DNA from: Hygrocybe punicea
Lineage: Eukaryota > Basidiomycota > Agaricomycetes > Agaricales > Hygrophoraceae
DNA length: 64,000 bases
Reading direction: 5' to 3'
Assembly (NCBI GenBank): GCA_963556145.1
Contig: OY744463.1
Coordinates: 2,418,001 to 2,482,000 of the forward strand
In this document: in pieces, positions 22,820-32,687 of the stretch
Numbering within the stretch: the first letter of the stretch is position 1
How the letters are laid out: each line of letters begins with the position of its first letter
Position numbers and translations under genes: made by a program
The notes under the pieces: model-generated
Databases searched by the model: none
Told to the model about the DNA's origin: nothing
Seen by the model: only the letters and a program-made list of their open reading frames with translations

Positions 22820-24765
22820 TTATTCGCCAGCCAACACAGATATTTGCTCCGTCATCACCGGTGGAGGTCGCATTATACTATCAGAAAGCGATGTTGCAGG
22901 TATGGTGGGTGGCGTCGTTGGGGGTTTGTGGGTAAGGCCGCTGCCGCCGGCTTGTGGTATGTCCGCTGTTGCTTTTCCAGCATCAGCACATGGACGACAA
23001 AATCCTAGAAACAAACGTCCAGTGACCAAACTATTGTAGGCGAACAACGAACTTACGTCCACCCATGATGAGAGGTACGTCGACCTGACCGCATGTGAAA
23101 CAAGCTATCTGGTTCATGGTAGGGGCATTTTTGGGTTGTAATTGCCGTCGTCGTTTATTAACGGGAGTGGTCGGCGTTGGCGAGTCCATGATAGCGGCAG
23201 GAGGCTTTCGCTGAGGTCTGCGTTTTGGCCGACTAGCTGCCCCTTGCCCAGGTTTGATAGATTTTGTATTGTATGGTGGATTTGCGGCCTGACGGAAATT
23301 ACCTTAGCAACTTTTTGTTTGGCATTGAGAAATAAAACTATCACGTTTTGAATTTGGGCAAGGAGAGGACCCGGGGGAAGCTGGAATCCTAGAAAAACAC
23401 GTTCGGGAGCTTTCTGCAATCTGAAATGAGTTACATACCTACCAACGGAGAACTGATTACTCACAAGTTCTTCAAGAATCTTGCAGTTCTTCTTCATGTT
23501 GTCTTCACCACCAGCCCACCTACTTACGGTATCCCAGACCGCTATAGGGGCCCTCTTGAAATGGAATGTGACGAGTTGCAATGGTGCATCATCACCAGCA
23601 ACTTCTCTCTTCTCTGGATCCAGTGTTCTGGCAGCGCCTATATTGAATGGAATACTAGTGGAAACGAGTATGTCATATGTTGCGTCTGCAGACCAAGTGT
23701 CGAGTACACGCTCGCATACGACATGTCCTCGTGGAAATATCCACCTCTCCGAAGGTGACTCTTGAAACTCAATGACTATGTCAAACTCTCTCACAGGTGG
23801 TAGCAATGTGTATGGAGAATTTTGTGATCCGTACGACACGAGTTGAGAATTCGCGCCGATAGAGGAAGTGTCAGATGACGTGGGTTGTGATACGAGGGAC
23901 GACGGGGGAGTGGTATCAACAACCGAGAATGGGGTCGCTAAAGATTGAATAAGCAGACCGAGAGTTTTCAATTGATCGGGATTTGCTTTTCCGGCAGCAG
24001 CCAACTGAAGCAAGTTTGCAAGTGTAGGATTAGAGGATGCAGCAGAATTTACTTGATTTATTAGGGTGGGCGTGATCGAGACAGAGGAAGTGAGGGATGA
24101 AAGTAGCGGTTTAGATGAGGGCTGGGAGATTGACTCCGAGATCGATGCTTTCTGGGCGGGATTTTGATTTCCATAGGTGTGATTTAAACCACCGTAAGGG
24201 GTTGTTGCCTGCCAAGAACTGCTGCTGATACCGTGCTGCGCCTGGTAGGCGTATTCCTGTTTCGATGGCGATGCAGGTTGTTGCGGCGGTAGATAGTGGA
24301 CCTCAAATATTGTAGTGTCTGAGAAAGTGTGGGGACCGATCTCGATGTCGCATCTACCGCGAGTTTGGATTGTGTGCGGCAAGGGCACTATTTCAGGAGG
24401 CTTGTTGCCGCGGGCCCTGCTGGAAAACTTCGGGAAAGTCGATGACATCCATTTGTCACGCGCTAAACACACCCAGTCAAAATGCGTCAATCTTGGACAT
24501 AAAGGGCATATACACTGTCTGAGGGATTGAAGAATCACTGAACTGAATAACTGGGAGTTGAGCCTGAGTGAAAGTGTTCATCAGCGAAGAGTCACCTTTC
24601 AGCGGTACTTCTCAATCCCGATGAATTTCCCTGGTCATCGCTGTCGTAGAGTTCCCAGCCAGGTTTGTCTCCGACGGGCAGCTTGGGTGGTGCGCGAATC
24701 ATGGACTACTACTCATCAGGAAATCGGGGAGGCGCCGGTATATCCAGGCGGAGTTGATAATTCAT
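22820..24765 (-). CDS. Unknown protein with C-terminal Cys-pair motif
   Basis: Minus strand: a short first exon from ATG 24765 (MNYQLRLDIPAPPRFPDE), one or two further small exons (AQLPVIQFSDSSIPQTVYMP near 24,500-24,560), then a long part from about 24,440. This reads GNKPPEIVPLPHTIQTRGRC, IGPHTFSDTTIFEVHYLPP, a Ser/Gln-rich linker, and an ordered region WIFPRGHVVCERVLDTWSAD, TFHFKRAPIAVWDTVSRWAGG, PERVFLGFQLPPGPLLAQIQ. The last part carries two cysteine pairs (ACFTCGQVDVP...GRFCRPCADAG), a compact zinc-binding candidate, then a polar tail to the stop at 22820. Nuclear function is possible (basic stretch RPKRRPQRKP) but unproven. I do not recognise the family. Confidence 0.6.
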
Positions 24766-25280
24766 AAGCAGACTTGCAATGTCTTATCTGGCCAAATAAA
24801 TGCATTCAAGCACAATATAATTATTGTGATGGTTGATCATTTGCATTCATATTGGCTTAAAATTGATAAGGGGTTACCATATACTCCTAATTATTCCTGC
24901 AACATACCAAATTTTCAAAGTCTTGTGGAGCCTTGGCCATACAATATAGGCCATTATAAACATGTAATTATTCCTGTGAAATATCAAAATATCAAAGTCT
25001 TGTGGAGCCTTGGCCATACAATATAGGCCATTATGATAAACATGTAATTATTCCTGTGAAATATCAAAATATCAAAGTCTTGTGGAGCCTTAGCTAATAG
25101 CCATACAATATAGGCCATGACGATAAACATGTAATTATTCCTGTGAAATACCAAATTTTCGGAGTCTTACAAAATTTCAAAATGTATTTCGGGACCTATG
25201 TTTTTCCGAGTGGCTCATAGCTTGAATCGTGTAATCTAATATATGACAAACTGGAATAAGGCGTTATGCGACGGAGTAGA
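24766..25280. other. AT-rich intergenic strip
   Basis: No gene is seen. Most of it is occupied by the tandem repeat at 24,889-25,175 described separately; the rest is AT-rich unique sequence. Confidence 0.5.
24889..25175. repeat. AT-rich tandem repeat, about 76-87 bp unit
   Basis: The motif taattattcctg recurs at 24,889, 24,965, 25,045 and 25,132, so the unit grows from 76 to 80 to 87 bp. Each unit also holds atatcaaaatatcaaagtc, ttgtggagcctt and gccatacaatataggcc. The longest unit contains a small internal insertion (tagctaatag). Confidence 0.85.
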
Positions 25281-28187
25281 CTATTTCAACTCGAGTTCAG
25301 CCAGACTTTGCAATACGTTTCCTTCCTCACGTTGCTTCTGCCGTACACCCGCCCTGTGCCCCCGCCTCCGAGTTTTCACGCGTCTGGCCTTGGGTTTAGG
25401 GGTGCTATTGCCTTGCGGCACCTGAAGGGCCGATGAGCCGCCCAGGGATTGGGCCAAGGGGTTGACCGGGACGTGTTCAAATTGGCTACTGTTACTGTCC
25501 GCAGATTTAAATCTTTTGGGTTGATCCCCAGACAGGGAATCATGCGCCGCTCGCTTCAACATTCGGAGGTTGTCATCGGATGGACCAGGCATTGATTCAG
25601 GAGAGGCTAAGATATCTGGCTCTGAGGTTGTGGGACTTGGGTCATTTCGAAGAATCACAAAGGCGGTATCTGGCGGATTGGGTTCCCTAGTATCCGTGGA
25701 TTTTCCGGTATAACCCGCAACATCCTGCAGGTCTCCATCAATATCCCCCAATGAAACGCAGTCATCGTCGTCAAAGGCGATTCCAGGAGTAGTTTCTGTG
25801 GACTATTCGGGAGGGTTTGCTCAGTATGGGTTAGAGGTTGTCTAGATAGTATGCACCGGCATCTGCGCTATATCATCTTCCTCACGGTCAATCGTTGATG
25901 TATGTATGCTGTCGCCAGTAGATTCTATATCCATTTGCGCCTCCGGTTCAGGGGCTACCAGCAAATCGTCCGCGGCGTGAATCATGGGTGTTTCGGATAT
26001 TTTCTCGATGTCGACAACTTGGTGTTCACTCGGAGCCTATACGGAACAAACCATAAGTATGGAATGGTAAATATAGTGATGGGACATACACTGCCTTGTT
26101 GTGGAGCTATTTCAGCCGCAGGTTCAGCCGACAGTGGCGGGTCTTCCTTGAGACCAGTTACGAAGGAGGGAGTGAGAGTGATTGGGGGGGATGTGGGATT
26201 CTCATGTGGTGAATCTTGGGACGGCACTGTAGTCGGTTCAAGAAATTCTTCGTATTCGTCTGCTTCAAATGGCTCGATGTCATGATTTGGGAAGCTGGTG
26301 ACCTTTTCATCCTTCATCGGCAAATCCTCAATAGATGGTGTCGGTGCGGTCTGACCAACATAGCCCTTCGTTGGAAATTTGCTCATATACATCCAATGTG
26401 ACGGGGTGGTCAGCACGAGCTTCTCTAAAACCATTTTGAAGTATTTCATACGTGGAGCAGGCATCCCAAACTCCTCGGGATTGGGCCTCAAACCGGGAGG
26501 GAATTCCGGGTTGTCATTCATATGGAGAACTCTCCGGTGCACTCGATCGTAGAAAACATGGGTGCAGTCCGCCAGTAATGGCGATTTCTTCGAGTCAAAA
26601 GTCGTCAGTTCATACTCAGGGGGGGCCATAGAATCGACGTACCTTCGAAACACAATAAAGATAGAGGGAACCGTCGTTGATGTCAATCTCATCGACCCAA
26701 TGACTCCAGGGTCCATCGCCTACTGCGGCAACGGGAGGAGGACGAACCCATGGTACCCGTCTGGGGGCTAGTTCGACTTCATCGAGAGGTGCGACGATGG
26801 ACGAGCGATTTGATGATGGATCACCAACGGAAGTCAAAGGAGGTAGGGTAACAGGGGGCTTGCAAGGTTCACTATTGGCCCAGGAAGACATCGTTGCAGA
26901 GATTTCGGATGAAGATGACCACGTCACTTCGCTGTCGACGAGCTGGGGAGATGCGGTAGGCCACAGGGCAACAGTACCTCCAGAACTTGTGATAGGTGGG
27001 CGACTCGAAAATTGCGACGGCTTGTAGCCGCGAGCCGGCGAGGGTGCCCGATTCACTGAACTACCCGCTAATGAGCTGTATCCAACAGCTCGGTCCCATC
27101 CTTGACTCCAGGACGATGACTTGACTCGCTGCCTTTTAAAACATCCAACCGTTTTATCTTCGTCCTCGTCATTATAGTCGCCTATGAATGTAGCCCCCGA
27201 TTTATGGGCAAAGGTGTCGTATCTGTTGCTTGGGGTAGCCTTGCCAGTGAGCTCAAGAAACATTTTTTCTACGAAGTCGCAGTAGGCGAATGTTTGGCGA
27301 TAGTCCCTGAGAGTGGACATCCTTGACTTCGGGAAATCTTCACCGGGAAGGTATTCGTGCACAAAGAAACAAGGAACTCATCCGTGAGTCAGGAACCAGA
27401 GTGCAATTGCTTCGTTCGAATGCAGGCCATTCAGCCAAACTCCCATGAAACGATCATCAGCGGGTGGTACCGGAGTGACGTGCAATTGTTCGCAGTTGGG
27501 GGGCCAAGAATGTTGTATTTTTTTTGCCATTGCAATCCACGCCGCTTTGTGTTTCAGACCTCTCTGAATATGTGTAACCTCGTCAACAGCGTCTTCATAC
27601 GTTATAGCGCCTTCTAGTTTGGACATACAGTCTAGAGTGGGGTCGACGGGATAGCAGGTGCCAATGATGCTATTTCGAATTGCCGTCACCTGCCATAACT
27701 CTGACATGTGCGTGTCTAGCATGAGGATGCGCGATTTCAGATCAGAGACAAAGTTACTGTGCAGAACGCCCGAGAGACTTTGGGGGCGCCAAATTCGATA
27801 GACCGACACAAATTCAACTGGCGGGTCGACTGGTGGGGGCTGGAGGAGAATGAAGGCATGCCAGGGGTACGCGTGAGTGTAGTATTGCGGGGAGACAGTT
27901 GGGTCGAACCGGCCGAGGTGTCCATCGAAGCGTCTCCGCTCCGGATTGGCATGAGGCTTATGTGTAAATTGGGGCTTGGCCCTCCCGGGCAGATACGGGA
28001 CTTGGAGCAAATTTGGCGACCATACTTCCCATCGTCGAGAATTCATGGCAACATCTCGCCCGGTGTAGGTTGAAAATGGTGGAATATCGAATTCCAACTG
28101 GTCATCCACCGTGGGTACGCGGTGGTAGCCACAAAAACTGGCTAGTCGGGGGGTGGAATACGTATATACATTCGAATTGGAGGTCAT
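25281..28187 (-). pseudogene. Lineage-specific unknown protein, broken by a stop and a frameshift
   Basis: Reading begins at ATG 28187 (MTSNSNVYTYSTPRLASFCG) and runs through a well-formed N-terminal region (WHAFILLQPPPVDPPVEFVS, GVWLNGLHSNEAIALWFLTHG). It then meets an in-frame TGA at 27380-27378. The same frame continues at once with VPCFFVHEYLPGEDFPKSRM, so the stop interrupts an otherwise continuous protein. A second break lies in a C7 run (plus-strand G7, 26619-26625): losing one base would join FYGPP to EYELTTFDSKKSPLLADC. After that, at least two more exons (25,860-26,040 and 25281-25751) encode acidic and basic low-complexity sequence ending in KARRVKTRRRGHRAGVRQKQ. No known domain was recognised. 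It could be a decayed gene, or the frameshift alone could be a sequencing error in a homopolymer. Confidence 0.6.
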
Positions 28188-28252
28188 CTTGAGGTCGGCG
28201 GGAAGTGAACGGATGGACAACCAGACGACGTGTGCCGGAGCAGCGCGGCAAA

Positions 28253-28690
28253 TGCGGGAAAGTCTTCAACAGCGGCGACAAACGCGCTGTGATTCCAGGG
28301 AAATGTTCAACAGTGGTGATGAATGCGCTGCGAGGCCAGGTAAGTCTTGAAAAGCTTGAAAACCTGAGGGGCTCAACAGCAGCGTTGACAAACGCACTGC
28401 GATTCCAGGGAAATGTTCAACAGCGGCGATGAACGCGCTGCGAGGCCAGGTAAGTCTTGAAAGGCTTGAAAACCTGAGGGGCTCAACAGCAGCGTTGACA
28501 AACGCGCTGCGATTCCAGGGAAATGTTCAACAGCGGTGATGAACGCGCTGCGAGGCCAGGTAAGTCTTGAAAAGCTTGAAAACCTGAAGGGCTCAACAGC
28601 AGCGTTGACAAACGTGCTGCGATTCCAGGAAAATGTTCAACAGCAGCGATGAACGCGCTGCGAGGCCAGGTAAGTCTTGAAAAGCTTGAA
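28253..28690. repeat. 110-bp tandem repeat, about four copies
   Basis: The block gaggccaggtaagtcttgaaa starts at 28,332, 28,442, 28,552 and 28,662, exactly 110 bp apart. Each unit contains gggaaatgttcaacagcggc, gatgaacgcgctgcgaggcc and gggctcaacagcagcgttgac; the last two are themselves related, so the 110-mer may have arisen from a shorter unit. Confidence 0.9.
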
Positions 28691-28889
28691 GCGCTACAAG
28701 TTCAAAAGTTGGGCTTGAGTTCAAGCTCCGAATCAAAAGTCAACAAGTGTTCCGAGTCCCACCGAACTTACGCGGCGAGGCATCCCAGGCCATTGTTCAA
28801 CTCGTTGAGCCTGAGTCGCAGCGCGTTGACCGCAGCTGTTGACATATTGCCTCCGTCGCCAAAATCCACTGCTACCCACCTTCGGCCTG

Positions 28890-29230
28890 TCACTGCATCG
28901 CGGCACGATCATCGCAGCCATTGAGCTTAATTCTCTCACTCATCATGATCTCCCTAAGTTCACCAGTTGGACTCCTACGTCGTCAACAACGCTTCCCACT
29001 TACTTGCCATTGTCTGAGTTCCTCGCGGCGCGTTCATCGCAGCCGTTGAGCATAGTTTACTTACCACTGCTCGTCTTCCCAAGTTCCCCGGTCTCCCGTG
29101 CTGTCGCCCATACACCTGTCCTTTCATTGCGGCGCGTTCATCGCAGCCGTTGAGCTTCATTCTCTCACCACTGCTCATCTCCCTGAGTTCACCAGTTGGA
29201 CTCCTACGTCGTCAACAACTTATTTGAATT
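28890..29230. repeat. Inverted relatives of the 110-bp repeat
   Basis: Three copies of cggcgcgttcatcgcagccg-like sequence (about 28,902, 29,026 and 29,131) are the reverse complement of the core gatgaacgcgctgcga in the upstream array. Two are followed by the same extended block (ttctctcac...catct ccct.agttcaccagttggac, then tcctacgtcgtcaacaac) at 28,920-28,990 and 29,158-29,218. The two regions face each other as an imperfect palindrome about 1 kb long. Confidence 0.7.
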
Positions 29231-29463
29231 TAATCATTTATAATCCCATCCTCCTGATGCCATGAGTCACCGCTGCTCTTGACTGGCAATACTTCTCACC
29301 ATTTAATCCAGTCTTCTTCGCAGTTTTCCGGTGGATCAACCGCTTATGTCTCATCTGAGTTCAGGAGTTCGGAACGAGGTGCTCCGTGGGAAGGTTGATC
29401 CTAACCCTCACATAATGATGGATATCTTTTCGTCTCCCGCCATCCTTCCTATACACACAAAGC

Positions 29464-30363
29464 ATGGATCCCGGGTTTGTTCCCAATGATGAGGACCTCC
29501 ACCAAATTTCTTGGCTATTTTCTCCCGAAATTTCGGCCAGATTCACCTCCGTCAATCTATCTCTCCCTGAATCGTCCCTAGACACCATTGTTTCAGCTGC
29601 GACGTCTAACGGGCCCAATGATGACTTTACCCCGTACGGTAGCACGACTCTCGTGACGGAGCCCAGCCCTGATTTCTCAACCCAATTGAGAGATCTTACC
29701 TTAACGGCTAACCGAATTGAGCAACTGCTGCGCGATGGCCGACCTGCACCCTCAGTCCCAACCGAATGTGTCAGTCAGGACATGTTCACTCGCAAGTTCA
29801 AGCTTTGGGGATCTATTTTACCAGATATAAAGTTGACGACTGTCTCCCTGGCTTTCCGATCCCAGAACCTGCATTGGCCAAATGACAACGAATTACCCAA
29901 CCTCCTCCCATTTGCATATCAGGCCATTCACATGATTTCCACAGCACATTCATCAAGGGAGGCCACTGCCGAGCTTGGTCAGTTTCTTATAATTTCAACT
30001 GAGTGGGGACATCTAACTCTTGAAATATAAGAATTGGTGTCAGGATACTTCAACATTATCACGCAATGGCTAATAGATGCCGTGATTGTGTATCGGAACT
30101 TTGTACGATACGAAGCTCACAAATTAGCCCGGTTCTATGGCCTTCATGACGACAACGACGATGTAGAGGCTCCGGGCCGTCTAGACCCGAATCCTCTTCA
30201 TATCCCACTTCGTCCCCGTCCATTCCCATTCACGTATCGTCGATTCCGCCCGATTCCGGTTCTCTCCGTCGATTCCACTCCGGATTCCGCCTCCGGAATT
30301 GTTCCTACACGCAATGCGATGTCTCTAACGACCCGGAATCAGTACATATATAGTTACATATGA
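29464..30363 (+). CDS. Unknown protein; 3' end runs into LTR3
   Basis: Exon 1 is 29464-29977. The intron 29978-30031 has GTCAGT, a CTAAC branch point at about 30,013 and AAG. Exon 2 opens at 30032 and reads ELVSGYFNIITQWLIDAVIV, then HKLARFYGLHDDNDD. From 30162 on, the coding frame lies inside LTR3, so the last 66 codons (Pro/Arg-rich) are LTR-derived and the true C-terminus was probably lost. The N-terminal part is acidic and polar (MDPGFVPNDEDLHQISWLFS). No domain recognised. It may be a gene truncated by the retroelement or a fragment carried with it. Confidence 0.45.
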
Positions 30364-30776
30364 TATATCTTCGTTTCCCGTTACTTAGTACATAGCACCA
30401 TTCCTCCTATACTCCGCTCCACTCCACTCCTATCAGTTACAGCCTTCGCTTGTAGTACATAGTTACTACAGCACAGGATCTCTCCCAGTAGTATAAAAGA
30501 TGTACCCTTATACTACAACCATATATCATATCATATCCCATCATATAGAAAATACAGGTTATTGCTCCCCTTCAGTTCTATTTCTTAGTCTTCGCTTCGT
30601 ATCGTCTCCATATTAGTCTTCGTACTCCACTCCCTTCACTTCCCCTCTGATCCGGAACCCCAGATTCGGGTTGGATTGACTAGACTACATAGACACTAAA
30701 CTCCTCTGATCACTTCTTAGCTGATCACCACTTTCGTAGATTCCCATTCGGGTCTACAACAGAACTCGCCGTCACA
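30162..30776 (+). repeat. LTR3, plus orientation
   Basis: It starts TGTAGAGGCTCCGG, like the LTR1 and LTR2 starts, and ends ...gtctacaacagaactcgccgtcaca. The last 70 bp match the 3' ends of the LTR3 copies at 55,727 (reverse) and 56,584. A TATA box (gtagtataaaa, 30,487-30,497) is embedded in a dyad TAGTATAA...TTATACTA. The flanks acga and actg do not match as a 4-bp target duplication, so this copy has recombined or been rearranged since insertion. Confidence 0.7.
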
Positions 30777-30778
30777 AC

Positions 30779-31273
30779 TGCAAGCGCTTGAAAAAGAAGT
30801 GCATATTGGCGGCAAGGGGCGCGATTGGAGGGGTGAAAAAGACCGCACGAAAGGGAAAGGAGAAGGCTCGTAACCCGGCCGCGAAACGCAAGATCATCCC
30901 GATGGTTGAAATCCCGGTCAAGCGCAAGGTACCAGTCAAGGGGCCATCAAGTAGTAAGCGGACGCTCTCGGAGGTGGAACCCAACTCGGAATCAGAGGCG
31001 ACGGATCCGAAAGAACTCGAGGTCCCGAGGCACGTACTGAAATGGCCCCGGATAAGTGAAGACTTCGAGGAAAACCTCAACTATATGTGGCAGGTCGCCA
31101 ACAAGTCCCAGAACGACATCGCGATGGCCGCGGAACAACTCGCCACATACACGGCCGCGGTCAATTCTCGTCTCACAACGATAACCCAACAACTCAACCG
31201 GATCCGCGCCAACCACGCACTCCTCATTACGCAACTCGAAATTGTGGGCGTCAAAACCCAGGGAACAAAGTGA
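30779..31273 (+). CDS. Antisense ORF of element B (zinc-cluster-like, 5'-truncated)
   Basis: Directly after LTR3 the frame reads CKRLKKKC, the second half of a Zn2Cys6-like cluster, then a Lys/Arg-rich linker (ARKGKEKARNPAAKRKIIP), a Ser/Glu stretch, and a helical C-terminus rich in heptads (AMAAEQLATYTAAVNSRLTT, QQLNRIRANHALLITQLEIV). It is antisense to B's pol and converges on it, at the same place as the better preserved antisense gene of element A (47261-48657), with which it shares the order Cys cluster, basic region, acidic region and coiled coil. The first cysteines are missing because LTR3 abuts the fifth Cys codon. It is probably non-functional in this copy. Confidence 0.55.
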   Translation, partial: CKRLKKKCILAARGAIGGVKKTARKGKEKARNPAAKRKIIPMVEIPVKRKVPVKGPSSSKRTLSEVEPNSESEATDPKELEVPRHVLKWPRISEDFEENLNYMWQVANKSQNDIAMAAEQLATYTAAVNSRLTTITQQLNRIRANHALLITQLEIVGVKTQGTK

Positions 31274-31603
31274 CGGGTTCTGTGGAGGAGAAGCGTCGGG
31301 AGGCCAGCCGGTCTGTACATAAATGTGTAGTAAAATTTTGACACTTTTTCAGACTGAGAAACGAATAGACATAAAAAAGAAAATCGACACTCTATCAGCT
31401 AGGTCCCCACTGGCAAGGGTGAAGCCCGAAGACTTTCCAAGCACGGCGTGATCGGGACTAATCGCATCATTTGAGTTCGTGAAATAAAAACGAAAAGGGG
31501 AGCGGAAACAGAAGGAGTCCAAAACTGAAACAGATAGTATCCCACCGGGTAGACCTGATGAGTACCAGCGGGTTGAAACCGGACCAAAACGGGGTACAGG
31601 TGG

Positions 31604-31867
31604 CTAATTGTCGTCAACGGGTTCATCAAACACTGGTAATTCGTCAGCTGGAGAGGCGGATCCGTTAGATGAGACGTCGGGTTTGTGCGTGTTCACCGGA
31701 AAGCGCAGAAAGCCGTCAAGGGAGATCGAGAGACGCGAGCGGTTATAGTATGGTATAAGCCGGAACGCCGCGTACCAGGTTCGAGAAACAGTTCCGTCTA
31801 ACTCGGCAAGAATGTAAGACTGACCCTCCGTCTTGCGGACGACAATCATTGGACCAAACCAACGCGG
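31604..31867 (-). pseudogene. Element B pol, C-terminal fragment
   Basis: Minus frame PRWFGPMIVVRKTEGQSYIL...RTWYAAFRLIPYYNRSRL is the end of a Ty3-type integrase (the GPxxVV module after the catalytic core), stopping at 31604. It begins exactly where LTR1 of element A ends. Together with the pol ending at 49,594 it forms one uninterrupted reading frame once A and one copy of GCGG are removed. The 330 bp between this fragment and the antisense ORF contains no gene. Confidence 0.85.
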
Positions 31868-32661
31868 TGTAGAGGGTCCTCGACCCTCTGAGGCCGTAAC
31901 ATCGATATCTAGCGAATCCGCTCGAACCCGACGTCTCTAGCAATCTACGTTCGAACCCGACGCAACCCGACGCAACCCGATGCATACCGACTAGCACGGC
32001 CGCTCACGTACCTGGTCGGTCTATCTCCTAAACTCGCGGAACTTCAAATATCAAAGATAGATCTCATCGGACTGGGATCCCGACATCGGACTTGCCTTAT
32101 TCACGCCTAGCGTCTCCCTTATGGGGATATAGTAAAGTATTTTGCATCTTTTACGGTTTTTATATCTTCCACCCATTTTCCCTGTCATCGTCGCCTTGCA
32201 ACGCTCTTCCTACTTCCCCATTTTTATTCTCCTTTGTTTCCTCTCATCGGCCGAGGACTCTCGTCCGAATCTAGGTACAGAAATTTGTAGTATAAAAACG
32301 GTGCCCAAGCGCCGTCTCAAAATAAGAAACCAGTTCCCCCGTTTTCCTCTCTCTGAGAATTAGTCTCTCAGTAAAATCCATCGCACATACTACTCGTCAG
32401 TTTCCTCGACGCTCTCCCCGTCCTTCTACCGTCTTAATCTCTACGTTTCTCGTCACCCGACACCCGACCCGCCGTACCTGACATCGTCGGCTTCATCGGC
32501 TTCGATTGGTCTCGATAGATTTCAGTAGTTTACTCGGCGGCTTCTTACCTTTTATATCCTATTATCTTACTGAAGCTTGTTAGACTATTCCTAGTCACTT
32601 CTACGCTGACCCCACAGGCCTAGGATTATTATTCCGCAGCCACCCTGACCTCGCCTTTACA
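31868..32661 (+). repeat. Element A 5' LTR (LTR1)
   Basis: 794 bp, TG...CA. It starts with a perfect dyad AGAGGGTC-CTC-GACCCTCT. TATAAAA is at 32,291-32,297, followed at once by a 7-bp stem (32,298-32,304 with 32,309-32,315). It is 29 bp longer than the 3' copy: a 19-bp segment near 32,070 and one 10-bp unit of a cgcaacccga repeat near 31,975 are missing in the 3' copy. Confidence 0.9.
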
Positions 32662-32663
32662 TC

Positions 32664-32681
32664 TGGAGCCCACCGCGAGGA
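32664..32681 (+). other. Primer binding site of element A
   Basis: TGGAGCCCACCGCGAGGA lies 2 nt after the LTR. Its complement ends in ...GGGCTCCA, as expected for a tRNA 3' end with CCA. The identical 18-mer follows the LTRs of elements E and B. Which tRNA it matches was not determined. Confidence 0.8.
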
Positions 32682-32687
32682 ATAGTC

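Noticed and set aside
28253..28690. Regular 110-bp repeats as a CRISPR array
   Set aside because: The whole 110 bp repeats, with no unique spacers; the genome is eukaryotic.
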